NCBI GenBank assembly: GCA_902763155.1
Contig: CACWQS010000004.1
Coordinates: 99,073-163,072, forward strand
DNA: 64,000 nucleotides
Origin: an uncultured Pseudomonadota bacterium
GTDB taxonomy: Bacteria > Pseudomonadota > Alphaproteobacteria > RF32 > CAG-239
Direction of reading: 5' to 3'
The notes below the pieces were generated by a model, which was not told where the DNA came from, searched no databases, and worked only from the letters and a program-made list of their open reading frames with translations. The position numbers and the translations under genes are program-made. Positions 17,926 through 26,171 of this stretch are shown here, in pieces (the stretch's first letter is position 1; every line of letters begins with the position of its first letter).

Positions 17926-19443
17926 TTAATAAGAGCGGGCATAAATCACATCCATCGTGGCATCTTTGCCTGTAAGTAAGCACTTTCCGCTTGTCCCGCT
18001 TTGATCAAACGGAATACAGCGAATAGTAATTTTCATCGCCTTTAAAATCTCTTCCGTTTCCGGTTCTGCGCACCATTTACCGCGCACAAATGCCACTTTT
18101 CCGGCCTTTCCGTCCTCTATCCATTCGTTGGAATTGGCAAAATAAGCGGCGAATTCTTTCGGTGTCGTAATATCGGTTCTGATGTTGGCTTCAAGACGTG
18201 TTTTAGCTTTGCTAAACATCTGATTTTGCAACATTTCTAACCGTGCGCCAAGCTGTGTAACAAACTCATCGGCCGGCATAATTTTCTTGCCTTCCGGCTG
18301 TCCGATATAGATGCGTTCTTTAACCATTAAACCTTTACTGTCGGCATCTCTCGGCCCGATTTCGCATACAATCGGCGCACCTTTTCTAATCCACTCCCAA
18401 GACTTATCGACACTCGGCTTATCGCGTGTATCAACTTTAAGGCGGATTTTTTCTCCAAATGCTGTTTGTAATTTAATTTGTTGCTTTAAGTTATCAATAT
18501 AACTCATTACTTTTTCGGCATCTTCTGGCTTCTTGATAATCGGCACAATTACCACCTGATACGGCGCCACATGCGGCGGAACTACCATTCCGTCATCATC
18601 GGCGTGGCACATAATTGTTCCGCCGATAAGCCGCGTGGAAACGCCCCAAGATGTAGTATAAGCATACTCTAACTCGTTGTTTTGATTAGTAAATTTAATA
18701 TCTGCCGACTTAGCAAAATTTTGCCCCAAAAAGTGTGAAGTTCCGGCTTGCAGGGCTTTGCCGTCCTGCATCATGGCTTCAATACAATAAGTATCAATAG
18801 CCCCAGGGAATTTTTCATGTTCCGGCTTGCGACCGACAAGCACCGGCATTGCCAATGCGTTTTCGCTGAAATCACGATAAACTTCAAGCATTTTCTTGGT
18901 TTCATCTTCTGCTTCTTTAGGGGTGGCATGCACGGTATGACCTTCTTGCCACAAGAATTCTCTGGTGCGCAAAAACAGACGCGGGCGCATTTCCCAACGT
19001 ACCACATTTGCCCATTGGTTCAACAATATCGGCAAATCGCGATATGAATTTACCCATTTGGCAAATGAATCGGCAATAATCGTTTCGCTGGTCGGACGCA
19101 CAATCAGCGGTTCTTCCAGCGGAGATGCCGGCTTCAATTTGCCCTCTTCATTTACTAAGCGTGAGTGCGTTACCACTGCCATTTCTTTAGCAAAACCCTC
19201 AACATGGTCGGCTTCTTTTTGGAAGAAGGAGAGGGGAATAAACATCGGAAAATAATAGTTTTCATGTCCGGTTTCTTTGATTTTTTCATCTAAAACACGT
19301 TGGATACGCTCCCATAAACCATACCCCCATGCCTTCATTACCATGCACCCCGGAGATACGGAATTTTCCGCCATATCTGCCTCGGATACCACTTCTTGAT
19401 ACCATTGCGGGTAATTTTGTTTGCGAGTTGTTTTCATAGCCAT
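17926..19443 (-). CDS. proS: Prolyl-tRNA synthetase, archaeal/eukaryal-type
   Basis: ProRS charges tRNA-Pro. The class II core motifs are clear (RPTSETIIADSFAKWV, then RPRLFLRTREFLWQEGHT, and a C-terminal motif 3 region). The start AMKTTRKQNYPQWYQEVVSEADMAENSVSPGCMVMKAWGYGLWE and the length of 505 residues match the shorter archaeal/eukaryal form without the bacterial INS editing insertion. It is the last gene of rpmI-rplT-pheS-pheT-proS, 12 bp after pheT with its own AGGAG. The type is unusual for an alphaproteobacterium and suggests horizontal replacement. Confidence 0.95.
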   Translation of the reverse strand: MAMKTTRKQNYPQWYQEVVSEADMAENSVSPGCMVMKAWGYGLWERIQRVLDEKIKETGHENYYFPMFIPLSFFQKEADHVEGFAKEMAVVTHSRLVNEEGKLKPASPLEEPLIVRPTSETIIADSFAKWVNSYRDLPILLNQWANVVRWEMRPRLFLRTREFLWQEGHTVHATPKEAEDETKKMLEVYRDFSENALAMPVLVGRKPEHEKFPGAIDTYCIEAMMQDGKALQAGTSHFLGQNFAKSADIKFTNQNNELEYAYTTSWGVSTRLIGGTIMCHADDDGMVVPPHVAPYQVVIVPIIKKPEDAEKVMSYIDNLKQQIKLQTAFGEKIRLKVDTRDKPSVDKSWEWIRKGAPIVCEIGPRDADSKGLMVKERIYIGQPEGKKIMPADEFVTQLGARLEMLQNQMFSKAKTRLEANIRTDITTPKEFAAYFANSNEWIEDGKAGKVAFVRGKWCAEPETEEILKAMKITIRCIPFDQSGTSGKCLLTGKDATMDVIYARSY

Positions 19444-19455
19444 TTTTTTATTCTC

Positions 19456-21843
19456 CTATCTGAGTGTTCCGCCGGTTTTCTTACCGACTTCAACAATAAC
19501 TTTATTCATCAGATTTTCGATATCTTTATCGGTAAAAGTTTGTTCTATCGGTTGGAAGGTCAGGCTGATGGCCACCGATTTTTTATCTTCCGGCAAATTA
19601 CCGCCTTCAAAGATGTCAAAAATACGAACATCGGTTATATGATTCCTGTCAGCATTTTTAGCCGCCGCAGTTATTGCCGCAGCCGTTACGGTTTTATCAA
19701 CCACAAATGCCAAGTCTTTATCTACCGGTTGGAACGGCAAAAGTTCGAGTTTTTTGCGTGCTTTACCGGCGGATTGGCGTGGCAAAGGAATATTATTCAA
19801 ATTCACTTCAAACGCCACTACACGCGTCTTAATATCGAGCGCTTTCAGCACTGCCGGATGTATCTCACCGAAGTAAGCCAACACGTTTTTGCCCAAGCGA
19901 ATAACGCCGGAACGTCCCGGATGATAATAACCCGGCGCATCGGTCGTAATCTGCGGATTTTCATATGGGCCTTTAGCCGCAGCAATAACTGCGAGAGCAT
20001 CAGCTTTAGCATCAAAAATATCATAATCGCGTGCGGCGTGAGACCAATCTTTTTTAGCGGTTTGTCCGCAACGTATTCCGCTGGCAGACATATGTTGTTC
20101 CGTCGGATTTCTACCGTCAAATTCCGGACCGATTTCGAACAGAGCCAAGTTTGCATAACCGCGTGCAATATTATTCTTTACCGCTGTCAGCAGATTAGGT
20201 AAAATCGACGGACGCATCTCGTTTAATTCCTTGACAATCGGATTTTGCAACAAAATTGCTTCGTGTCCGTTGCGGAAATATTGCGCAATATCGCTATCGG
20301 CGAAGCTCCATGTAACCGTTTCATACATACCGCGAGATGCCAATTCGTGTCTTGCCATCATCGCATTATGCTGAGCCGGCGTCAAAATCGGCTTCGGCAG
20401 TTTGTCATGCGGCAAAGATACAGCCGGAATCTCGTCCAGTCCGATCATGCGTACCACTTCTTCAACCAAATCCTGCTCATATTCGATATCGCCGCGCCAA
20501 CTTGGCGAAACAGCCTTAATTTTACCGTTCTCGAGCGATACTGCAAATCCGAGTTTTTGCAAGATTTCCATAGATTTTTCGGCGCTTACCGGCAAACCGA
20601 CCAATGTTTCCATGCGTTCAGGACGCAAATATGCCACTTGCGGTTGGTAATTTTCTTCCGAACCGACGACCGTCAGTTCCGATGCCTCGCCGCCGCAAAT
20701 TGAAATAATCAAAGCAGTGGCATAATCGGAGCCGCTGATATTTGACTTCGGGTCAACCCAACGTTCATAGCGATAGCGGGAATCCGAATCTATTTGCAGT
20801 TTACGACCGGTTTTGGCGATGCATTCCGACTTAAACAATGCACATTCAAGCAAAACGTTGACTGTATCTGCCGAACAACCTTTTTCTAAGCCTCCCATGA
20901 TACCACCGAGACATTGCACACCTTCTTCGTCGCAAATACCTAAAGCAAAATCTGCCAACTCATATTCTTTTTCGTTAAGAGCGACGAATTTTTCGCCGTT
21001 CTTAGCCATGCGAATTGTCAAATCTCCTTTGAGTTTATCGGCATCAAACACGTGTAACGGCCGCGCTAAGTCATAGTTGAGATAGTTCGTTATATCTACC
21101 AACGGAGAAATAGAGTGAATACCAATGGCATTCAGACGGTCTTTCATCCATTTAGGTGTTTCGACATGGTTATTCACGCCTTTGATATAACGTCCGGTAT
21201 ATGTTGGACATTCATTCGGGCATTGGACCGTAATTTTAATCGGGTTGGCGAATTTTGCCGGAGTTTTTACGATATTAAGCGGCTTAAGTGTGCCTAATCC
21301 GGCTGCCGCCAAGTCGCGCGCAATACCACGTACACCCAAGCATTCGGCACGATTCGGCGTAATGGAAACTTCAATTACCGGATCAATTTCCAAGGCCTCT
21401 GCTGCCGACAAACCGAGCGGTGTATCGGAAGGTAATTCGATAATTGCGTCATGGGATGTACCGATTCCGATTTCATCAACGGCACACATCATACCGCAAC
21501 TTTCCACACCGCGAATGGTGGCGCGTTTTAAGCGTTCGTTATAAAGCGGAATGAGAGTTCCTTCGCGAGCAAAAATACCAATAAGACCTTCGCGAACATT
21601 AGGTGCGCCGCAAACAACTTGGTAGATATCTTTACCGTCATTAACACGTAAAATATGCAACTTATCGGCATCTGGATGATTTTCTACACTATCGATACGA
21701 GCGGTTATAAATTCTTTTAAACCGGCCGACGGATCGGTAATTTCTTCAACCTCCAAACCGATGCGCGTCAGTGTTTCACTGATTTCATCAATATTTGCCG
21801 TGGTTTCCAAATGCTCTTTGAGCCAAGATAATGTGAATTTCAT
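19456..21843 (-). CDS. pheT: Phenylalanyl-tRNA synthetase beta subunit
   Basis: This is the large subunit of the (alpha-beta)2 PheRS. Domains in order: N-terminal EMAP-like tRNA-binding region (about 40-150, with HPDADKLHILRVNDG), B3/B4 editing domain (about 210-370), B5 domain (about 400-470), catalytic-like core and a C-terminal FDX-ACB anticodon-binding domain (about 700-795). At 795 residues it is full length. The ATG overlaps the pheS stop by 4 bp, and its ribosome site GGAGGATT lies inside the end of pheS, so translation is coupled. Confidence 0.98.
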   Translation of the reverse strand: MKFTLSWLKEHLETTANIDEISETLTRIGLEVEEITDPSAGLKEFITARIDSVENHPDADKLHILRVNDGKDIYQVVCGAPNVREGLIGIFAREGTLIPLYNERLKRATIRGVESCGMMCAVDEIGIGTSHDAIIELPSDTPLGLSAAEALEIDPVIEVSITPNRAECLGVRGIARDLAAAGLGTLKPLNIVKTPAKFANPIKITVQCPNECPTYTGRYIKGVNNHVETPKWMKDRLNAIGIHSISPLVDITNYLNYDLARPLHVFDADKLKGDLTIRMAKNGEKFVALNEKEYELADFALGICDEEGVQCLGGIMGGLEKGCSADTVNVLLECALFKSECIAKTGRKLQIDSDSRYRYERWVDPKSNISGSDYATALIISICGGEASELTVVGSEENYQPQVAYLRPERMETLVGLPVSAEKSMEILQKLGFAVSLENGKIKAVSPSWRGDIEYEQDLVEEVVRMIGLDEIPAVSLPHDKLPKPILTPAQHNAMMARHELASRGMYETVTWSFADSDIAQYFRNGHEAILLQNPIVKELNEMRPSILPNLLTAVKNNIARGYANLALFEIGPEFDGRNPTEQHMSASGIRCGQTAKKDWSHAARDYDIFDAKADALAVIAAAKGPYENPQITTDAPGYYHPGRSGVIRLGKNVLAYFGEIHPAVLKALDIKTRVVAFEVNLNNIPLPRQSAGKARKKLELLPFQPVDKDLAFVVDKTVTAAAITAAAKNADRNHITDVRIFDIFEGGNLPEDKKSVAISLTFQPIEQTFTDKDIENLMNKVIVEVGKKTGGTLR

Positions 21844-22949
21844 CGTGCTAATCCTCCGTTATTGCTTAATCCGCCGGTCATTGAAGAAAAATCAAGCGGC
21901 GTAAATCCGTAATGTTTGAGCCAACGCACATCAGATTCGAAGAATGTGCGTAAATCCGGAATGCCGTATTTAAGCATCGCCAAGCGGTCAATACCTAATC
22001 CGAAAGCAAAACCTTGATATTCATCAGGATCAATACCACCGGCACGCAATACATTCGGGTGCACCATGCCGCAACCTAAAACTTCCATCCAGTCGGTACC
22101 GGCACCGATTTTTAATTCGGTCTTGGTTTTAAGACAGCCGATATCCATTTCTGCCGAAGGTTCGGTGAACGGGAAATATGACGGGCGATAACGCACCGGC
22201 AATTCATCAAGCTCAAAAAACGCTTTCATAAAATCATAGAGGCAGCCTTTAAGATGGGCCAGCGTAATATTTTTATCAATAACCAAACCCTCAAGCTGGT
22301 GGAACATCGGAGTATGTGTTGCATCATAATCGGAGCGATATGTTCTACCCGGAGCAATAATCCGAATAGGCGGTTGCTGTTTTTCCATAGTGCGGATTTG
22401 TACCCCCGAAGTATGGGTTCTGATAACATACGCTGTTTCCATATCAAACTGTTTTGTCGGATCATTATTCAAATAAAACGTATCTTGCATTTGGCGGGCA
22501 GGGTGATTCACCGGCATATTAAGTGCATTAAAGTTATGAAATTGGTCTTCAATATCCGGACCTTCGGCAATATCGAAACCCATTTGTCCGAAAATAGCCG
22601 CCACTTCTTCATAAATTTTGGAAACCGGATGGATTCGACCTTGGGTTTCCGGACGAACCGGCAAGGTAACATCAATAGTTTCATTTTTGAGTTTTTCGTT
22701 TAATGCTTTTTCTTCCAAAATCTTTTTTTGCTTTTCTAAAGCCGCTTCAATATCATTTTTTAAGATATTAAGACCTTTACCGAAAGCAATTTTTTCTTCC
22801 TGCGGTAAAGCTCCCAAACCTTTCATCATTTCGGTAATTTTGCCTTTTTTACCTAAAACTGCAACACGTACATCATCTAATTGTTTTAATTCAGTGCATG
22901 TGTTGATTTTTGCTATAATTTCATTTTTTAAATCTTCTAAATTTTCCAT
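21840..22949 (-). CDS. pheS: Phenylalanyl-tRNA synthetase alpha subunit
   Basis: PheS carries the active site for phenylalanyl-tRNA formation. An N-terminal coiled coil (about 1-90) precedes the class II core, with motif 2 around YRSDYDATHTPMFHQLEG and motif 3 in the GFAFGLGIDRLAMLKYGI region. I choose the ATG at 22949 after AAAGG rather than a TTG 9 bp upstream. A terminator-like hairpin lies between rplT and pheS, only 28 bp from this start, which points to attenuation or partial read-through. Confidence 0.97.
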   Translation of the reverse strand: MENLEDLKNEIIAKINTCTELKQLDDVRVAVLGKKGKITEMMKGLGALPQEEKIAFGKGLNILKNDIEAALEKQKKILEEKALNEKLKNETIDVTLPVRPETQGRIHPVSKIYEEVAAIFGQMGFDIAEGPDIEDQFHNFNALNMPVNHPARQMQDTFYLNNDPTKQFDMETAYVIRTHTSGVQIRTMEKQQPPIRIIAPGRTYRSDYDATHTPMFHQLEGLVIDKNITLAHLKGCLYDFMKAFFELDELPVRYRPSYFPFTEPSAEMDIGCLKTKTELKIGAGTDWMEVLGCGMVHPNVLRAGGIDPDEYQGFAFGLGIDRLAMLKYGIPDLRTFFESDVRWLKHYGFTPLDFSSMTGGLSNNGGLAR

Positions 22950-23022
22950 AATCAGCAACCTTTTGTTCGTTCAAAATAAAAAAAGAGTCAGCCGGTAATG
23001 CCTCAAGCCAACTCTTTTCCAT
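22921..23022 (-). other. Possible pheS leader ORF overlapping the attenuator
   Basis: A 33-codon frame begins at an ATG before the hairpin and overlaps the pheS start. Its translation holds FF encoded by the terminator T-run plus two later Phe codons. There is no clear ribosome site, so a real leader peptide is uncertain. Confidence 0.25.
22978..23014 (-). terminator. Terminator or attenuator between rplT and pheS
   Basis: On the minus strand GAGTTGGCT pairs with GGCTGACTC (9 bp with G-U pairs) around a 12-nt loop, followed by seven T. No promoter fits between it and pheS, so pheST depends on read-through. Confidence 0.75.
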
Positions 23023-23047
23023 TTTATTTTGTTTGTATCTTTTTATA

Positions 23048-23404
23048 TTACTTAAGAGCCGCTTTGGCAGTTTCTACCAGCTTAGCAAATGCTTGGGGCT
23101 CTTTCAAAGCGATATCAGCCAAAACTTTACGGTCAAGCTCAATACCTGCTTTATTGAGCCCGCTGATAAATCGAGAATAAGTCATATCATTGATACGAGT
23201 TGCAGCGTTGATACGTTGAATCCACAACGAACGAAAACTTCTTTTCTTCGCTTTTCTGTCACGGTATGCATATTGCAAACCTTTTTCAACTTTTTCAACA
23301 GCTACTCTGAATACATTTTTATTACGACCTCTGTAACCTTTCGCCATATTCAAAATTTTTTTATGACGAGCGTGAGCCGTTAAACCTCTTTTAACACGAG
23401 ACAT
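23048..23404 (-). CDS. rplT: 50S ribosomal protein L20
   Basis: L20 binds 23S rRNA early in large-subunit assembly. The sequence [27 protein letters not shown] and the WIQRINAA segment are diagnostic, and 118 residues is the normal length. It lies 15 bp after rpmI. In many bacteria infC precedes rpmI-rplT; here infC is absent and rpmI has its own promoter. Confidence 0.98.
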   Translation of the reverse strand: MSRVKRGLTAHARHKKILNMAKGYRGRNKNVFRVAVEKVEKGLQYAYRDRKAKKRSFRSLWIQRINAATRINDMTYSRFISGLNKAGIELDRKVLADIALKEPQAFAKLVETAKAALK

Positions 23405-23419
23405 ATCTTATCCTCCCTC

Positions 23420-23614
23420 TTAAATAAACGGTAAAAACTTCTTAACAAACTTGTTGGCAATGTCAATCAAACGAGTGCCTCTGGCTTGTCTTTTTTGTTT
23501 TGTCGGCTTGTTAAAGAGCAAGTGTCTCTTAAACGAGTGATTTCTTTTTATTTTGCCGGTTCCGGTAACGCTGAAGCGCTTAGCGGCGGCTTTCTTTGTT
23601 TTCAATTTAGGCAT
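23420..23614 (-). CDS. rpmI: 50S ribosomal protein L35
   Basis: The 64-residue, highly basic product has the L35 signature [24 protein letters not shown] and ends near [18 protein letters not shown] precedes the ATG. It is the first gene of the operon, behind a TTGCAA-17-TATAAA promoter. The leader of about 75 nt contains palindromic GGCATGCC, but I cannot tell whether it is an L20-binding site. Confidence 0.97.
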   Translation of the reverse strand: MPKLKTKKAAAKRFSVTGTGKIKRNHSFKRHLLFNKPTKQKRQARGTRLIDIANKFVKKFLPFI

Positions 23615-23693
23615 TTTATTCCCTTTCTTTTTTTGGAATTACACAACGAGTTGTCAGGCATGCCAATTTCGCCCGATGAACTCAAACGACATG

Positions 23694-23722
23694 TTTATAA
23701 CTCAAACCTTTGTTATTTGCAA
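23694..23722 (-). promoter_or_regulatory. Promoter of rpmI-rplT-pheST-proS
   Basis: On the minus strand TTGCAA (23717-23722), 17 bp, TATAAA (23694-23699) is a near-ideal sigma-70 promoter about 80 bp upstream of rpmI. Confidence 0.7.
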
Positions 23723-23742
23723 GCATTTTTTTCAAAAACTTC

Positions 23743-23773
23743 AAAAAAAGAACGCAAAAGTAAAACTGCGTTC
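23743..23773 (-). terminator. Rho-independent terminator after the 188-residue membrane protein
   Basis: GAACGCA pairs with TGCGTTC around a 10-nt loop, followed on the minus strand by seven T. Confidence 0.87.
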
Positions 23774-23798
23774 TCTTTTATTTACATCTTAGATTAGT

Positions 23799-24365
23799 TT
23801 ATTTTTCAACAATTACTACACCGAGTTTGAAAAAGTCGAAAGGAACTTCTGAGGGAATTTGAAATTCTTTATTTTCTTTTACCGGAACGTTGGTTGCCTT
23901 AATTCTACCTTCATAGACTAAGATACCTTCCCTATCAAAAAAAGCCACCGGAATAGTAATTGAGCTGATATCTTCATCATTTGTATTTTCTAAATTACCG
24001 CAAACGGCCGCATCACACTTATGCATTTTATCTATTATAACTCCATCTCTGTTATAATAGTTTGATTGTGCCAGCATCTCAGCTTGCGAAATAGAGGGAT
24101 TATTTACCGGTTTTGCTTCTTCACTGCTCGGATAAATAATGTAAAGCAAGATAACGGCAACCGTCAACACCGCCGCCAAAGGTACTTTCTTGCCTTTAAC
24201 CGTAATAAAACGCCCTTTGATATAACCGGTATAAGTAGTTCTAAATATATTCAAAAATTCTTTTAAGGCTGCAAAATATTGCTTCTTGGTCAGCAGTTGA
24301 AAAACTTGCTTTAAACCCTCAAATACCGCCTTTGTAGCAGGAATAATATCTTTAATATTGCTCAT
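23799..24365 (-). CDS. Single-pass membrane protein with FxLYD-like extracytoplasmic domain
   Basis: I use the ATG 8 nt after AAGG rather than the ATG 6 bp upstream. The 188-residue product has an N-terminal cytoplasmic helical part (about 55 residues), one membrane helix (VPLAAVLTVAVILLYIIYP, about 60-78) and an outer domain. Residues about 115-188 (CGNLENTNDEDISSITIPVAFFDREGILVYEG...FQIPSEVPFDFFKLGVVIVEK) have the strand pattern of FxLYD-type domains. No function is known to me. It forms its own unit between two terminator/promoter regions. Confidence 0.65.
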   Translation of the reverse strand: MSNIKDIIPATKAVFEGLKQVFQLLTKKQYFAALKEFLNIFRTTYTGYIKGRFITVKGKKVPLAAVLTVAVILLYIIYPSSEEAKPVNNPSISQAEMLAQSNYYNRDGVIIDKMHKCDAAVCGNLENTNDEDISSITIPVAFFDREGILVYEGRIKATNVPVKENKEFQIPSEVPFDFFKLGVVIVEK

Positions 24366-24512
24366 TTTCATATCCTTAAATAAATACCTTATATATTGCT
24401 AACAGTAATGCAAAATTCTTGATAAATAGTAAAGAAAAATCATTGCATCCCCCCCCTTATTAAACAAAATATTAAATTTTATGGTATATACAGCAAAACA
24501 TAGGATACCATT

Positions 24513-25268
24513 ATGAGTTATAAGGCTGAAAATTTAAGAGAAGAAAAACATTGTTTTTTTGGGGCTGAAGGAGGTGTTTCAACGGGCAAATATGCTTCGC
24601 TTAATACCAACTTAAGCAGCCAAGATGCTCGTCTTAGTATTGAGCGTAATTTTGAGATTATTGCAAAATATTTTAATTTACCTAAAAAACAGATGTTCAC
24701 CTTGCGGCAAAGTGTATCTGCCGACGTGGTTTGGGCAGATGCTCCATCTTGGTTTTCTATTGCCGCCGATGGTATGGTAACAGATGATCCCGATATTTTA
24801 CTCGGCATCAAAACTGCCGATTGCGCTCCGGTATTGATGGCCGATTACAAGCATGGTATTATCGGCGCCGCTCATGCCGGTTGGCGCGGCGCTTATAAAG
24901 GTGTGGTCGAAAATGTGTTGAGTTTAATGGTGGCGCATGGAGCGCAAAAACAGGATATTGCGGTTGCCATCGGTCCGTGCATGCAACAAAATTCTTTTGA
25001 AGTGCGCGAAGATATGATAAACATTTTTTTGGAACAATCTCCGGAAAATATGCGTTATTTCAGAAAAGATGAGCAAAAATATTATTTCGATTTAAGCAGG
25101 TATTTGATTAATAAAATACATAAGTTCGGGGTGGAAAATATTACCGATTCGGGTATCGATACATATACGGCAAATGATGATTATTTCAGTTTTCGTCGCT
25201 ATACCAATATGCATTTGATTGAAATTCCGCGTGATTATCCGACTCAATTTTCTTGTATAAGGTTATAA
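24513..25268 (+). CDS. pgeF: PgeF/YfiH family protein with altered zinc triad
   Basis: This family (DUF152, once called laccase-like) includes purine nucleoside phosphorylase/deaminase activity and the cell-wall editing factor PgeF. The motifs TADCAPV (Cys104) and AHAGWRGAYKG (His121) are conserved. The first member of the His-Cys-His zinc triad, normally in QVHxxxV, is here QSVSADVV, so Val68 stands in place of His; the codon reads GTA. At 251 residues the fold is otherwise complete. It overlaps nothing and is followed 3 bp later by an amidase gene, so the pair forms an operon linked to peptidoglycan metabolism. Confidence 0.85.
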   Translation: MSYKAENLREEKHCFFGAEGGVSTGKYASLNTNLSSQDARLSIERNFEIIAKYFNLPKKQMFTLRQSVSADVVWADAPSWFSIAADGMVTDDPDILLGIKTADCAPVLMADYKHGIIGAAHAGWRGAYKGVVENVLSLMVAHGAQKQDIAVAIGPCMQQNSFEVREDMINIFLEQSPENMRYFRKDEQKYYFDLSRYLINKIHKFGVENITDSGIDTYTANDDYFSFRRYTNMHLIEIPRDYPTQFSCIRL

Positions 25269-25271
25269 AAA

Positions 25272-25985
25272 ATGAAAATTATCCAACATCCGTTACCTTT
25301 TTGGGAAGAACGTCCGCGAGCCATCGATTCGCTGGTCTTACACTGCAGTGCTCATAATCCGGAAGACATGATTAAAGTTCTGTTTGCCGAGAAACTGAGT
25401 TCGCATTATATTATCGGCGCAGACGGGCAAGTTTTTCAACTGGTGCCGGAAGAAAAACGTGCCTGGCACGCCGGTAAAAGTTTTTGGCGCGGAGAAGAAA
25501 GTCTGAATCAACGTTCCATCGGGATAGAGTTAAGTTCACCGAGCATGGGACAAGAGACTTATCCGGCAAAACAAATCCAAAGTTTAGAGCGCTTGTGCAA
25601 AGATATTTTGCGGCGCCATCCGGCAATCAAAGCGCAAAATATTGTTGCCCATTCTGATGTGGCTCCTACTCGTAAGCCTGATCCCGGCATAGCTTTCCCG
25701 TGGCAAGAATTGGCTGAAAAAGGTATCGGTTTGTGGTATGATCTGGCAAACGCCACAAAGATTAAAGAAACTAATGTAGCGGTGTTATTATCAGAAATCG
25801 GTTATGATACAAGCAATCTACCGGCGGCGGCATACGCCTTTTGCCGTCATTTCGCCCCAAAATATGTGGTAAGGTGTGATAGTATTTCTCACCTTATAGA
25901 AAACGTCTATCCGGCAGATTTTGTGCTTCCTGCGGAAGTATTGCCGATTTTGCGGGCTGTGGTTTACAGTTATCGAACATATTAG
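25272..25985 (+). CDS. AmpD-like N-acetylmuramoyl-L-alanine amidase
   Basis: Amidase_2 enzymes cleave the amide bond between N-acetylmuramic acid and L-Ala in cell-wall fragments. Zinc ligands are visible: His24 in LVLHCSAH, His127 in VAHSDVAP and Asp137 in KPDPG. SIGIELSS supplies a likely catalytic Glu. No signal peptide is present, fitting cytoplasmic recycling of anhydro-muropeptides (AmpD) rather than a secreted autolysin. The amidase core covers about residues 18-150. The last 85 residues are an extra helical domain, so it could be either AmpD or a related amidase. It lies 3 bp after pgeF. Confidence 0.88.
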   Translation: MKIIQHPLPFWEERPRAIDSLVLHCSAHNPEDMIKVLFAEKLSSHYIIGADGQVFQLVPEEKRAWHAGKSFWRGEESLNQRSIGIELSSPSMGQETYPAKQIQSLERLCKDILRRHPAIKAQNIVAHSDVAPTRKPDPGIAFPWQELAEKGIGLWYDLANATKIKETNVAVLLSEIGYDTSNLPAAAYAFCRHFAPKYVVRCDSISHLIENVYPADFVLPAEVLPILRAVVYSYRTY

Positions 25986-26032
25986 TTTGCCTTTTTTATA
26001 CGTGTAAGGCAAGAAATACACAAAAAAGATTC

Positions 26033-26167
26033 TGTGTATAAGTTGGTGGATAAATTGTTGATAACCTATTTATAATCCTGAGGATATTTTGTTTATAAGT
26101 ATGTGGATTAGTTGTTTATAACTTATGAATAAGTCTGTGAATAAACTGTTGAAAAGCTTGTGCAAAA
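26033..26167. other. Phased array of twelve DnaA-box-like 9-mers (candidate oriC or DnaA-binding locus)
   Basis: Twelve 9-mers related to TGTGNATAA (the reverse of TTATNCACA) begin at 26033, 26045, 26056, 26067, 26079, 26090, 26102, 26113, 26124, 26136, 26147 and 26159. All have the same orientation and a strict 11/12-bp step. Two match TGTGNATAA exactly (26033 and 26136); most others differ at one or two positions. The array fills the gap between two convergent genes. The DnaA box consensus is established; the origin role is inference, since none of the usual alphaproteobacterial origin neighbours are nearby. Confidence 0.7.
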
Positions 26168-26171
26168 AATG

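Noticed and set aside
23615..23690. Short frame MSFEFIGRNWHA upstream of rpmI as a leader peptide
   Set aside because: No ribosome site is visible, and the short frame could occur by chance.
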